From Treponema sp. UBA1233 (GTDB taxonomy: Bacteria > Spirochaetota > Spirochaetia > Treponematales > Treponemataceae): a stretch of DNA of 18,605 nt. Where the stretch lies: positions 1 through 18,605 of the forward strand of contig DBWR01000041.1 in assembly GCA_002309305.1 (NCBI GenBank), written 5' to 3'. The position numbers and the translations under genes were made by a program. Position 1 is the first letter of the stretch, and the number at the start of each line of letters is the position of its first letter. Positions 5,714 through 13,319 of the stretch are shown here, in pieces. The notes beneath the pieces are model-generated. The model did no database searches and had not been told where the DNA came from. It saw nothing but the letters and a program-made list of their open reading frames with translations.

Positions 5714-6352
5714 TTAACGCTCCTGCTGCATTTCCTCATATTTTTTCAAAACCTCATTAAAGCCATTTTCGTAATCTTCGATTGTTTTACGGATTATTTC
5801 ATCCCAATCTTCTTTTGGGGCTGTATAGGTTTCGTCGCCTTTGCCTGTAAATGCTTTCATACCATGCAGATTAATCCAGCGGTGGTCATATGTCACCTTA
5901 TTTTTCCTTACATGATCAATGGCCTTAGAAACAATTTCCTTAAGGTTCTCCATATTTCCAAAGCCATAGGAATTGATTATAGGTCCGAACTGCTGGTTTA
6001 AAAGTGAAACAGCCTCTCCTGCGGTCGGATCCTGGCAGATATTCGCATCAATTCTTGCACGAAGTTGACCTATATAAAAGATTTTTGAAGCCTCATCCCT
6101 GTTTTCTTCAAAATATACATTTGACAATACATATAAAACTGTTGGATTATAGGCATCAAGATTCTTCAGAACTTTTTTTACGGCTTTATTCACAAGTTTT
6201 TTATTGGTACTAAGCAGATCCTGAACCATCTGATTGTCTTTGGTAACATTGATGTCAGCATAAGCAGGATTCAATTCAAAGGATTCATTTTGTCCAAAAG
6301 CAAAAAAAAGTGGCATCAATAAAATCGTAAAGAGTAACAATAATTTTTTCAT
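5714..6352 (-). CDS. Secreted protein of a conserved unknown family
   Basis: The 212-residue protein begins with a clear signal peptide (MKKLLLLFTILLMPLFFAFG, cleavage near residue 20), so it is exported. The mature part is largely alpha-helical. It includes YNPTVLYVLSNVYFEENRDE, a TPR-like helical hairpin, then YIGQLRARIDANICQDP and YDHRWINLHGM, motifs I associate with a widespread but uncharacterised bacterial family. No catalytic residues can be assigned. AGGAGG stands five bases before the ATG, a strong ribosome site. It is downstream of, and in the same direction as, the MBL/S41 pair, separated by 124 bp. A weak -10 (TATAGT) lies just before the ribosome site. Confidence 0.8.
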   Translation of the reverse strand: MKKLLLLFTILLMPLFFAFGQNESFELNPAYADINVTKDNQMVQDLLSTNKKLVNKAVKKVLKNLDAYNPTVLYVLSNVYFEENRDEASKIFYIGQLRARIDANICQDPTAGEAVSLLNQQFGPIINSYGFGNMENLKEIVSKAIDHVRKNKVTYDHRWINLHGMKAFTGKGDETYTAPKEDWDEIIRKTIEDYENGFNEVLKKYEEMQQER

Positions 6353-6476
6353 ATTTCCTCCTATTTACTATAATTTCAGAATAGCAAAATTAAAAAAATT
6401 TTTCTAGTGTTTTCCTGTATTCCACTACCCTGCCCTCTAATGGCACAAAATCAAAAAAACATGATATAATTGAGTT

Positions 6477-8198
6477 CTATGAAACAGACTGGAAACTTTC
6501 CGCATTTACTTTGCGCAGCCAGTTCATGGCATATTCAAGTTCGTAATCTGTCTTGTCATCCGAGAAAAGCTTTAATGCAAATTCTTTTGTCATCGGGATT
6601 GTTACATCAAGGGGAATTCTGTTTTCCCGTGTGGAATCTGTATCAATCAAAGGCACGCCGTCAGACGAGAGGCTCAGGAAAATGGGATACACCACACATA
6701 TGTTTTTTGTAAGGTAGATGTTTCCGCCGTTGTTTTGATTTACGCCGCTGGAAGATGTAATTCCCATAAGCGTGACATTGGGACAGTCACTCATGAACTT
6801 TGCCATACCGTCGCCTGCACTCATACAAGATGCATTTGTCAAAACCACAACAGGAAGCTCGGTGTATCGCGCGTCAGGGAAAACATATTGTGTTTCGTCT
6901 ATGTGATAGCCTTTTGAATCCTCATAACCGAATGAAACCATTGGTGTTTTTTCATCTGTAAAAAGGGAAGCCAATGCACCTGCAACAGAATCGTATCCTC
7001 CCACATTATTCCGAATGTCAACAATCAGATATTTCATTCCATGGTCCAAAAGATCCTGTATTTTCTCTGCATATAATTCTGTAAGTTTTGGATAAAATCC
7101 ATGTCTAAGAGCCGAAACATTATCCGAAAACTCTCCATAGCTTTCTGCAACAACCTGAAGATAACCGCATTCATCATCGAGCATCGTGGAATAGAAATTC
7201 CTTCTTTCCATATCCCAATTCAATGCTTTTGTCATAGCTATCACAAAACGGTTGTATTCACTTTGCCATTTTCCTATTGTTATATTTTTCTCGGATCCAT
7301 CATCCAGAACAAAGGTAAGGTTGACTTGATCATCATTTTTTGCTGCAAGATAAATCGGCTTAAAAAAGTCCTCGTTGTTTTTTACAGGGAACTGAATATC
7401 CGGAGAAATGCATTCAACTTTATCTATCGCATCCTGAATTTTCTGATTGTTCCACGAAAGGATTATTGTCCCATCATGAATTCCCTGCTTATACGCATCA
7501 CTTTCCGCATCAACAAGAACCGCCATGACACTGCCGTCATCCAGCCTTATCATTGAAAATCCAAAATCATTTCCTGCAAAAACATCTCTTGTGTCATAAT
7601 AAAGCGAAGAACTAAGATTTGCAGAAACATGTGAATCATAGAACCTGTAAAGCACTTCCGTAACTACCGCAGCATAGGCAGTTTCATCGTTTTGTTCTTC
7701 TGCCATTTGAACTTGAGGCAAATACCTTGAACGCAGAAAATCGTAGTCGATTTGTTTCCAGCTGTTCAGGACATATTCTTTTTCCAAAGTATCCAGCATT
7801 TTCTGAAAACTTTTTGTATAACTTTTTCTTGAATAATTGTGAACCTTGGAACCTGCAATCAAATTAAGCAAACATACAAAGCAAACAACAAAAGTAAGGA
7901 TTGAGGATGAAATGGATTTTGCAACTAAAGTCTTCTTGTTTTTACCGGGGAGCAAATTAATCAGGGGCACAAGAGATTCAAGATAAAGATATTTGAATGC
8001 CCAGAACGTGATTGTTCCATTAACAAGAAAATGAACCAATGCAACTGCAACAGGAAGCAAACATAAAATCCACAGAGCAAGTTTTTTGCCGTTTCGCTTC
8101 AGGCGTGGACTTACAATTGCAAGGATTACAGAGTATAAAAAAATTCCCAGCGAAAGAAGACCGTTTGGTGTCTTTAAAATCAAATATAAAAAGTACAT
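6477..8198 (-). CDS. Membrane-anchored S41-family (tail-specific-like) protease
   Basis: The 573-residue protein starts with three or four membrane segments (about residues 13-30, 40-58, 63-80, 96-115). An extracytoplasmic portion follows: a helical S41 N-region (~125-195), a PDZ-like domain (~205-305; SDAYKQGIHDGTIILSWNNQ), and a peptidase domain (~335-545). Within it, YLIVDIRNNVGGY (390-402) and VVLTNASCMSAGDG (451-464) match S41 landmarks, with Ser460 the likely nucleophile. The general base cannot be assigned confidently. Most S41 enzymes have one anchor; four N-terminal segments is unusual. The start codon overlaps the MBL stop by one base (TAATG), implying translational coupling. The substrate is unknown. 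Confidence 0.85.
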   Translation of the reverse strand: MYFLYLILKTPNGLLSLGIFLYSVILAIVSPRLKRNGKKLALWILCLLPVAVALVHFLVNGTITFWAFKYLYLESLVPLINLLPGKNKKTLVAKSISSSILTFVVCFVCLLNLIAGSKVHNYSRKSYTKSFQKMLDTLEKEYVLNSWKQIDYDFLRSRYLPQVQMAEEQNDETAYAAVVTEVLYRFYDSHVSANLSSSLYYDTRDVFAGNDFGFSMIRLDDGSVMAVLVDAESDAYKQGIHDGTIILSWNNQKIQDAIDKVECISPDIQFPVKNNEDFFKPIYLAAKNDDQVNLTFVLDDGSEKNITIGKWQSEYNRFVIAMTKALNWDMERRNFYSTMLDDECGYLQVVAESYGEFSDNVSALRHGFYPKLTELYAEKIQDLLDHGMKYLIVDIRNNVGGYDSVAGALASLFTDEKTPMVSFGYEDSKGYHIDETQYVFPDARYTELPVVVLTNASCMSAGDGMAKFMSDCPNVTLMGITSSSGVNQNNGGNIYLTKNICVVYPIFLSLSSDGVPLIDTDSTRENRIPLDVTIPMTKEFALKLFSDDKTDYELEYAMNWLRKVNAESFQSVS

Positions 8199-8833
8199 TA
8201 AATCTTTTCCTTAAAGTCCGTTGTAGGTTTTCCGTGGCCGTAATATAAGGTGCGATTTCCAAGTGCCTTTATTTTTTTTGCAGTTTTCCTTATGTCATCT
8301 ATGTTAAAATACAAATGGCCGGTGGCGGGACTAATCCAGTTGTCCAGTGCATCTCCGACAAACAAATGCTTTTCTTCAACATCAACACCGATGGAACCGT
8401 TTGTGTGACCCGGAAGTTCCACGATTTTTGCGTTCAGGCCATATTCGCTCAAACTGTCGCCTTCTTTTACATGAATGATTTTCTCAGGACGTTCAACAGT
8501 TGTTTCCCTAAGGACCTTGAGTGACAGCCCAAGAACAACGCGACCTACAAGGCCATAGGATTTTAACGGCTGCCTGTCAAAACTTTCAAATAATTCCTCG
8601 TCGGCTTCATGCAGGGCAACAGGGACATTATAGCGTCTGGAAAGCTCTGCTGCATTTTCTGCATGATCAAAATGAACATGAGTCAACACAATCAGCTGCA
8701 GTTCATATTTGTCACACTCGGCAATAACCTGATTCAAACATTGCTTGCTTGCAGTATCAACCAAAACCGCTTTTTTACCATCTGCAATCAAATAGCAATT
8801 GTCCGTTCCACCTTTTATGTGCTTTATTTCCAT
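8198..8833 (-). CDS. MBL-fold metallohydrolase
   Basis: This 211-residue cytoplasmic hydrolase shows the metallo-beta-lactamase metal-binding set: THVHFDH (residues 51-57), H143 in PGHTNGS, D161 in VGDALDN and H200 in YGHGKPT. It resembles the glyoxalase II-like, thioester- or lactone-cleaving branch rather than true beta-lactamases. AGGAG stands seven bases before ATG 8833, and a TATAAT box lies at 8865-8870 on the minus strand without a good -35. It is the first gene of a coupled pair with the S41 protease. The physiological link between a cytoplasmic MBL enzyme and an exported protease is not evident. Confidence 0.92.
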   Translation of the reverse strand: MEIKHIKGGTDNCYLIADGKKAVLVDTASKQCLNQVIAECDKYELQLIVLTHVHFDHAENAAELSRRYNVPVALHEADEELFESFDRQPLKSYGLVGRVVLGLSLKVLRETTVERPEKIIHVKEGDSLSEYGLNAKIVELPGHTNGSIGVDVEEKHLFVGDALDNWISPATGHLYFNIDDIRKTAKKIKALGNRTLYYGHGKPTTDFKEKI

Positions 8834-8925
8834 TTTATTTCTCCTTTCATCCCTGAGCCAAATTATATCACATTATCAAATGATGTACTATTGGCCATGC
8901 TTACTTGTCAACAATCAAATCAACC

Positions 8926-9005
8926 AGTATTATTATGAGCTGGAAGGAAACGGTGCCAAAATCAGACGCGGAGACAGCAAGGTGAAATTTAGAACTCGAC
9001 GCTAA
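8926..9005 (+). pseudogene. Relic of the 3' end of the 41-residue-repeat gene
   Basis: Bases 8926-8991 match 4881-4946 at 62 of 66 positions, with a 40-base exact block (8952-8991 against 4907-4946), and the reading frame is kept to a TAA at 9003-9005. It translates as YYYELEGNGAKIRRGDSKVK then FRTRR. There is no body, promoter or ribosome site for it. It abuts the convergent thioesterase stop codon. Confidence 0.8.
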
Positions 9006-9742
9006 AATTGAACGCAGCATTCAAACACACAGCGTCCGCTTTCCTTTATGTGAATGAAAACTTTTCCTGGGCAAGTCTGGTCATTGCGGCGGTAAACTTT
9101 AAGGGTCTGGCCTTCCTTGCTTTCTCCCATGTAGTGAACTTCCAAATCTGTTATTTCATGCGACAGTAAAAAATCATCGTCAAAGACACAAAGGGCAAGC
9201 TTGATGTATTCGATGTTGTTCATGTGGTGGGACATGTCAATGTGACTTGAACGAATGACCTGCTCAAAGACAAATTCATCTTCCGTAAAATCCGAGGGAA
9301 AGCGTTCAAATGGTTCGTCAAAAACTGCTTCCGGAAAATTTTCAGAGGGATAAGGCAGGGTTGAAAGTTTTACAGGCCTGTGTGTTTCAAGACTCAGGAC
9401 ACACGCTTCCTGATTTGCGGCAAGAAGACGCTTTCCTTCCTTATCAAGTATTTCTGTGTTTACGTGAGTCCTCATTCCGGCATTGTCAATCGGGAATGTT
9501 CTGGCCTTAACAATTTCGCGCCAAGCAGGCCTGCGTTCAAAATGAACCTTGGTCTTTGTGAATACCCAAAACGTGTTGAACTTCTCGCGGTAAACGACAC
9601 CATCGCATCCAAGTTCGCCAAAACATTCAGTAAGATTGTCCTGAATCATCAGGACCGACTGAGCCACACCCATCCTGACAGAAGAATCAATAAAAGCCGA
9701 AGAAATCTCCCTTTCAGCTTCAAAAATCATATTTTCATACAT
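9002..9742 (-). CDS. Acyl-ACP thioesterase
   Basis: The 246-residue protein is a double-hotdog acyl-[acyl carrier protein] thioesterase of the FatA/FatB-type bacterial family, which releases free fatty acids from ACP in the cytoplasm. The first hotdog (~1-130) contains FWVFTKTKVHFERRPAWREI; the second (~150-246) contains SSHIDMSHHMNNIEYIKLAL, with the family's N-x-H-like landmarks in HIDMSHHMNN. Length is normal. ATG 9742 has no Shine-Dalgarno. A promoter (TTGAGG-N17-TACTAT with TG extension) ends only six bases before it, so the mRNA is probably leaderless. An in-frame ATG at 9730 is an alternative start. The stop overlaps the relic on the plus strand. Confidence 0.9.
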   Translation of the reverse strand: MYENMIFEAEREISSAFIDSSVRMGVAQSVLMIQDNLTECFGELGCDGVVYREKFNTFWVFTKTKVHFERRPAWREIVKARTFPIDNAGMRTHVNTEILDKEGKRLLAANQEACVLSLETHRPVKLSTLPYPSENFPEAVFDEPFERFPSDFTEDEFVFEQVIRSSHIDMSHHMNNIEYIKLALCVFDDDFLLSHEITDLEVHYMGESKEGQTLKVYRRNDQTCPGKVFIHIKESGRCVFECCVQF

Positions 9743-9748
9743 GGTAAA

Positions 9749-9777
9749 ATAGTATCATATCTTTGATTTTTCCTCAA
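9749..9777 (-). promoter_or_regulatory. Promoter of the thioesterase gene (leaderless arrangement)
   Basis: On the minus strand, TTGAGG (9772-9777) and TACTAT (9749-9754) are 17 bases apart, with a TG-n extended -10. Transcription should start about six to eight bases after the -10 box, at or next to the A of ATG 9742. Confidence 0.6.
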
Positions 9778-9814
9778 TCATAAGGATTTATCTTTCACAT
9801 TTCATCACAATTTC

Positions 9815-9842
9815 TTGACAATGCGTTCACGTATGCTATAAT
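9815..9842 (+). promoter_or_regulatory. Near-consensus sigma-70-type promoter
   Basis: TTGACA (9815-9820) and TATAAT (9837-9842) both match consensus exactly with a 16-base spacer. It reads into the 47-codon ORF at 9867 and is divergent from the thioesterase promoter. Confidence 0.85.
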
Positions 9843-9866
9843 CATTTTAGGAGAAGGAGGTAGCCT

Positions 9867-10010
9867 ATGGTATTCGGTCTTATTTTATTGATTGTTGTTT
9901 TTGCCGTCGTCATGATTATCCATCTACTCCCCTGGCTCCTTGCCCTCCTAGGCATATCCCACATAGCAAAGAAAAGCGACAGTGAAGAACCGTTTTTCCT
10001 TGATTCTTAG
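9867..10010 (+). CDS. 47-residue single-TM microprotein
   Basis: This small gene encodes 47 residues: a hydrophobic helix over residues 2-33 (starting MVFGLILLIVVFAVVMII) and a polar acidic tail (KKSDSEEPFFLDS). AGGAGAAGGAGGTAG lies immediately upstream, and a consensus promoter ends 25 bases before the ATG, so expression is likely strong. No homologue is recognised. It stands alone between the thioesterase and the AbiE-like pair. A membrane-acting small protein (regulatory subunit, or type I toxin-like) is conceivable, but nothing shows which. Confidence 0.7.
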   Translation: MVFGLILLIVVFAVVMIIHLLPWLLALLGISHIAKKSDSEEPFFLDS

Positions 10011-10049
10011 GTAAAGGATTCAGTTGAGATTTGATGAGTGGCAATCTTG

Positions 10050-11087
10050 CTAATCCTCCAAAAGTCTTATTGTTTCAACTACATATGCATATGCTTCAGC
10101 ATCGTACTTGCGAATAAAACTTAGTTTTCCATATTTTGAATGTCCAATGCTTTCTGACAGGTAATCGTTTGGATTATTAATTGCTATAGGCTTTTGTTTT
10201 TTCAAAACACAGGCTGCCATGTACATTACTTTACAGGCAAGAACTGCTGCAACTTCCCCTGAGAATTTTCCATCGTAAATATGATTAGAAAGATTTTTCA
10301 TGACATTTGAATATAACTCATATTCTGTTCCGATTTTGCCTCGTCCTACAATGCAGGCAGCCGAATCTATTGTATCAAGCAGAGCGTCTTCTGGAGTTAT
10401 ATCAATTCCTCTGTATTCAATTTCCGTTCCAACAGTTTTAAGATATGTTTTGTATACGTCTTCGAAATTGCTTTGTGCATCAAATAGACATGCCACATCA
10501 TACATCTGTTTAATGATTTCCAAGTCCTTATCTTCTCCAAATCTTATTCCTGTTGTGTGAGGTGCAAATGCAGTAAGTTTGTCTCCAAGGATACAATCTG
10601 TACTCGGTAAAGTTACCTGAAGATATGGGGCTTCTGTCAAAAGAATCTCATTTTTAATATCTTGTTGAATAAGGTGTTCGTAATTGTTTTCCTCAAAGAG
10701 GATATCAAGCAGAATGTAGAATTCTCTTTTATTGGCTGGTGAGTCATACAAAAACTTGTAGTGAGTCTTTTCAATATTATTCTTTCCTTTTCTGATTTGT
10801 TTCTGATAATCTTTAAATGGAATAATCTTTGATGCGCTTTTTATGAAACTCTCAACATCAGTTCCTGGTTTTACAATTATATCGATATCTGTAGACAGTC
10901 TTCTAGGTTTATCCAGCAAAAGCATAAGGCTTGTTCCACCTTTGAAAATGAAAGGAAGACCAACTCGCACAAGAGCTTCGAGTAGTCCAAAAGCATAAAT
11001 GCTGCGTTCAAGTAAAACGATGTCTACCTTTTTGTTCCTTACAATGCTTTCAATATGCTCCATTGAAAATGAGTCTTTATTAATCAC
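10050..11087 (-). CDS. AbiEii/AbiGii-family nucleotidyltransferase toxin
   Basis: The 345-residue cytoplasmic protein carries the nucleotidyltransferase signature KGGTSLMLLLDKPRRLSTDI (residues 49-68) with the catalytic pair Asp67/Asp69 in STDIDI. The later family motifs ILGDKLTAFAPHTTG and FGEDKDLEIIKQMYDVACLF follow. Family members are the toxin half of AbiE-type abortive-infection toxin-antitoxin pairs and transfer nucleotides, in some cases to tRNA. All visible motifs are intact. The start is GTG, overlapping the upstream partner's stop by four bases (GTGA), with GAGG upstream, so the pair is coupled. It may act in phage defence or plasmid-type stabilisation; the sequence does not decide. 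Confidence 0.9.
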   Translation of the reverse strand: MINKDSFSMEHIESIVRNKKVDIVLLERSIYAFGLLEALVRVGLPFIFKGGTSLMLLLDKPRRLSTDIDIIVKPGTDVESFIKSASKIIPFKDYQKQIRKGKNNIEKTHYKFLYDSPANKREFYILLDILFEENNYEHLIQQDIKNEILLTEAPYLQVTLPSTDCILGDKLTAFAPHTTGIRFGEDKDLEIIKQMYDVACLFDAQSNFEDVYKTYLKTVGTEIEYRGIDITPEDALLDTIDSAACIVGRGKIGTEYELYSNVMKNLSNHIYDGKFSGEVAAVLACKVMYMAACVLKKQKPIAINNPNDYLSESIGHSKYGKLSFIRKYDAEAYAYVVETIRLLED

Positions 11088-11824
11088 TTTTTTACCTCTG
11101 TTATAAGTTTTATGTTTGTTTTTTGGGTCAGAAAATCATAAATTTCGTTTGCTTTATTACGTCTTCGTGCATAGCGAAAGAGTTTTATTTCGTTAATATT
11201 ATATTTTTCGAACATGTCTTCAAGAACTTTAGGATAATCTCCCTTTGATAAAAACATCTGAAACACTTTGTTTGCAAACATGTCAACAATCAGTTTTTCC
11301 AGTGAGATATTATATGTTTCATCCATTCCTGCAGGGCACTCACTTGTAAGCGGCATTATGATGACATCATTTGGAACCGAGTATAGTTCGACTTCTTTTT
11401 TTGAAGGATTGAGCAAAATCTTGTTTGGAAAGAGTTCTTGAAGGCGAGTATAAATAAACTCCATGCCATCTTTTTCAACTTCCAGGATAACATGGTTATG
11501 GGCCAGAAGATGATTAACAAATTCGTTCATGCAGGATATGTCAATTATTCTAAAAGAAACCAGAGGATATTCTTCTTTCATAACTGAGATTATTTTATTT
11601 GAAGTCTTAGAGTTTTCCGGCAAATACTTCTTTTTGTTATTCAAATTTTTTGCATATAAATTTCGTCCCAGACTGACAATTAGATTTTCTTTTTTTAATT
11701 TACCTATATAAAACCTTAACTGGGTATCTTTGAATGAGGGGTCTATCACTTTTGCTGCATCATGCAGATCATTTCGTGAAAAAGTATTATTTTTCAGACT
11801 TTTATACAGTATCATGGAGTCCAT
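11084..11824 (-). CDS. AbiE-type antitoxin-like winged-helix protein
   Basis: The 246-residue protein precedes and overlaps the AbiEii-like toxin gene. Its N-terminal ~65 residues (SRNDLHDAAKVIDPSFKDTQ, then LRFYIGKLKKENLIVSLGRN) form a predicted winged helix, as in AbiEi antitoxins that bind DNA. The remaining ~170 residues do not match the usual AbiEi C-domain in detail and may belong to the DUF6577-type partners found beside such toxins; that assignment is from memory. GGGAGG lies five bases before ATG 11824. An alternative ATG is at codon 4. A nested inverted repeat directly upstream (11841-11887) suits autoregulation, the known behaviour of AbiEi proteins. Confidence 0.75.
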   Translation of the reverse strand: MDSMILYKSLKNNTFSRNDLHDAAKVIDPSFKDTQLRFYIGKLKKENLIVSLGRNLYAKNLNNKKKYLPENSKTSNKIISVMKEEYPLVSFRIIDISCMNEFVNHLLAHNHVILEVEKDGMEFIYTRLQELFPNKILLNPSKKEVELYSVPNDVIIMPLTSECPAGMDETYNISLEKLIVDMFANKVFQMFLSKGDYPKVLEDMFEKYNINEIKLFRYARRRNKANEIYDFLTQKTNIKLITEVKK

Positions 11825-11840
11825 ACATTCCTCCCTGTTA

Positions 11841-11887
11841 AAAAGCCATTACGGCAGAATATTAAATAATTTGCCAATATGGCTTTT
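11841..11887. promoter_or_regulatory. Nested inverted repeat, probable operator of the AbiE-like pair
   Basis: AAAAGCCAT (11841-11849) pairs with ATGGCTTTT (11879-11887), and GGCA (11853-11856) with TGCC (11872-11875), around an AT-rich centre of 15 bases. It starts 17 bp upstream of the antitoxin ATG. AbiEi antitoxins bind inverted repeats in their own promoters, so an operator is likely. A transcript hairpin followed by TTTTT is an alternative. Confidence 0.55.
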
Positions 11888-12006
11888 ACATTTCCAATAT
11901 AACATATGGAATCAGAAAAAGCAAGTTATTTTGCAAAGAAAAGATTGTTTTATAGTATTTTGCACTGAGATTTCTTTGAATTTTTACCCATCTAAAGAAC
12001 TATTTC

Positions 12007-12040
12007 TTGACAACACGGTGACCTACAGTATAATTATACT
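12007..12040 (+). promoter_or_regulatory. Serpin promoter with palindromic -10 region
   Basis: TTGACA (12007-12012) and TATAAT (12029-12034) match consensus with a 16-base spacer. The -10 box lies inside a perfect 14-bp palindrome, AGTATAATTATACT (12027-12040), which could be an operator. Confidence 0.8.
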
Positions 12041-12068
12041 ATAGAAACTAAAAAACGGAGAATTTTAC

Positions 12069-13271
12069 ATGAAAAAAAGAATCTTCATAATTTTATTGGT
12101 AGGCGTTTTTGTTGTAGCGGCCACTGTAATTGCGGTGGCAAAGGGACAAAAGGAATATGATGTAAAGATTCCGGCTAACCGTAACGAGCAGGCGGAAAAT
12201 TCAATCAATTCATTCGATTCCAAGCTTTTTAAAACACTCTGCAATCAGACGGAAAACGTAAACTACTCCGCCCTTTCCATTTACAACCTGCTTTATGCGC
12301 TTTCAAAAGGCTCAGACAAAAACACGGAAAAAGAAATCAATTCGGCTCTGGAATACACGCCGTCCCAGGAAGTTGATGAATACATAAAGAACATGATTTT
12401 ATCAACGGAGAAAATGTCAAATTCTCTCTGGTACAATCAAGACCTTAATATACAGCCTGAATATAAGGACTTCCTCGTCGACCTTAATTTCAGGCAGAAC
12501 AAGGTTGATTTTTCAGAAACCGCAAAAACCCAAAGGCAGATAAACTCCTTTGTTTCAAAAAATACAGACGGGCTTATAAAAAAAATACTTTCTGACCCTC
12601 TGCCGTCGGATACAAGGCTGCTTCTTTTGAATACTCTCTTTTTTGAGCAGAAGTGGATGATAAAATTTGATAAAGATGAAACAAAGACAGATGATTTTTA
12701 CATTAAAAGTGATGATAAAATCTATGTGAGGATGATGCAGGACATAAGGAGCGAATTATATTATGAAAATGAAATTCTCCAGGCGGTTCAGCTTGACTAT
12801 AAAGATTCAAGGTATTCGATGATTATCTTCCTTCCAAAAGATGTTGATTTTGATTTTGCAAACTTTGACTTAAAAGAAAACCTTGATGCATTTAAGGAAG
12901 AAAATGAATTGCAATACCTGCTTATAAACATTCCCAAGTTCGAGGCTCACTCCCAATACGATTTAATTCCCGTCCTGGAGTCGCTTGGAATAAACGATGC
13001 CTTTCATGCCGGAAAAGCGGACCTTTCAAAAATCTTTACGGATTCAGAAAGACTCTTTTTGAACGAGGCCCTGCATGATGTCGTGGTAAAGGTTGACGAG
13101 GAAAAAACAAAGGCGGCGGCGGTGACACTATTCGGAGCAAAATCAGCAGGAGTGGATAGCCGTGACCGAGATTATATAACCTTTAGGGCCGATCATCCCT
13201 TCTGCTATGTAATCTATGATGAGGTCAACAACATAAACCTCTTTACCGGAATCATAAGAAGGCCAAGGTAA
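12069..13271 (+). CDS. Serpin-family protease inhibitor
   Basis: This 400-residue protein is a bacterial serpin, anchored or exported through an N-terminal hydrophobic segment (residues 5-24). Landmarks include NYSALSIYNLLYALSKG near the N-terminus, LLLLNTLFFEQKWMIKFD (184-201) and FRADHPFCYVI (372-382). The hinge of the reactive-centre loop reads EEKTKAAAVT (344-353). If Glu344 is P17, P1 is Ala360, which would suit elastase-like targets. P15 is Lys346 rather than the usual Gly, which could weaken inhibition. Length is normal. ACGGAG lies eight bases before the ATG, with a strong promoter upstream. Serpins are scattered among bacteria, so transfer is possible. The CPBP protease gene follows 48 bp downstream. 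Confidence 0.93.
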   Translation: MKKRIFIILLVGVFVVAATVIAVAKGQKEYDVKIPANRNEQAENSINSFDSKLFKTLCNQTENVNYSALSIYNLLYALSKGSDKNTEKEINSALEYTPSQEVDEYIKNMILSTEKMSNSLWYNQDLNIQPEYKDFLVDLNFRQNKVDFSETAKTQRQINSFVSKNTDGLIKKILSDPLPSDTRLLLLNTLFFEQKWMIKFDKDETKTDDFYIKSDDKIYVRMMQDIRSELYYENEILQAVQLDYKDSRYSMIIFLPKDVDFDFANFDLKENLDAFKEENELQYLLINIPKFEAHSQYDLIPVLESLGINDAFHAGKADLSKIFTDSERLFLNEALHDVVVKVDEEKTKAAAVTLFGAKSAGVDSRDRDYITFRADHPFCYVIYDEVNNINLFTGIIRRPR

Positions 13272-13319
13272 TTTAATATTACAGGTTGAAATAATGGAAC
13301 AACATGGAGTCATTAACTA

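Noticed and set aside
7101..7556. 151-codon plus-strand ORF
   Set aside because: It is antisense to the S41 protease gene, whose domains are continuous there.
9380..9766. 128-codon plus-strand ORF
   Set aside because: It is antisense to the thioesterase coding sequence and has no family signal.
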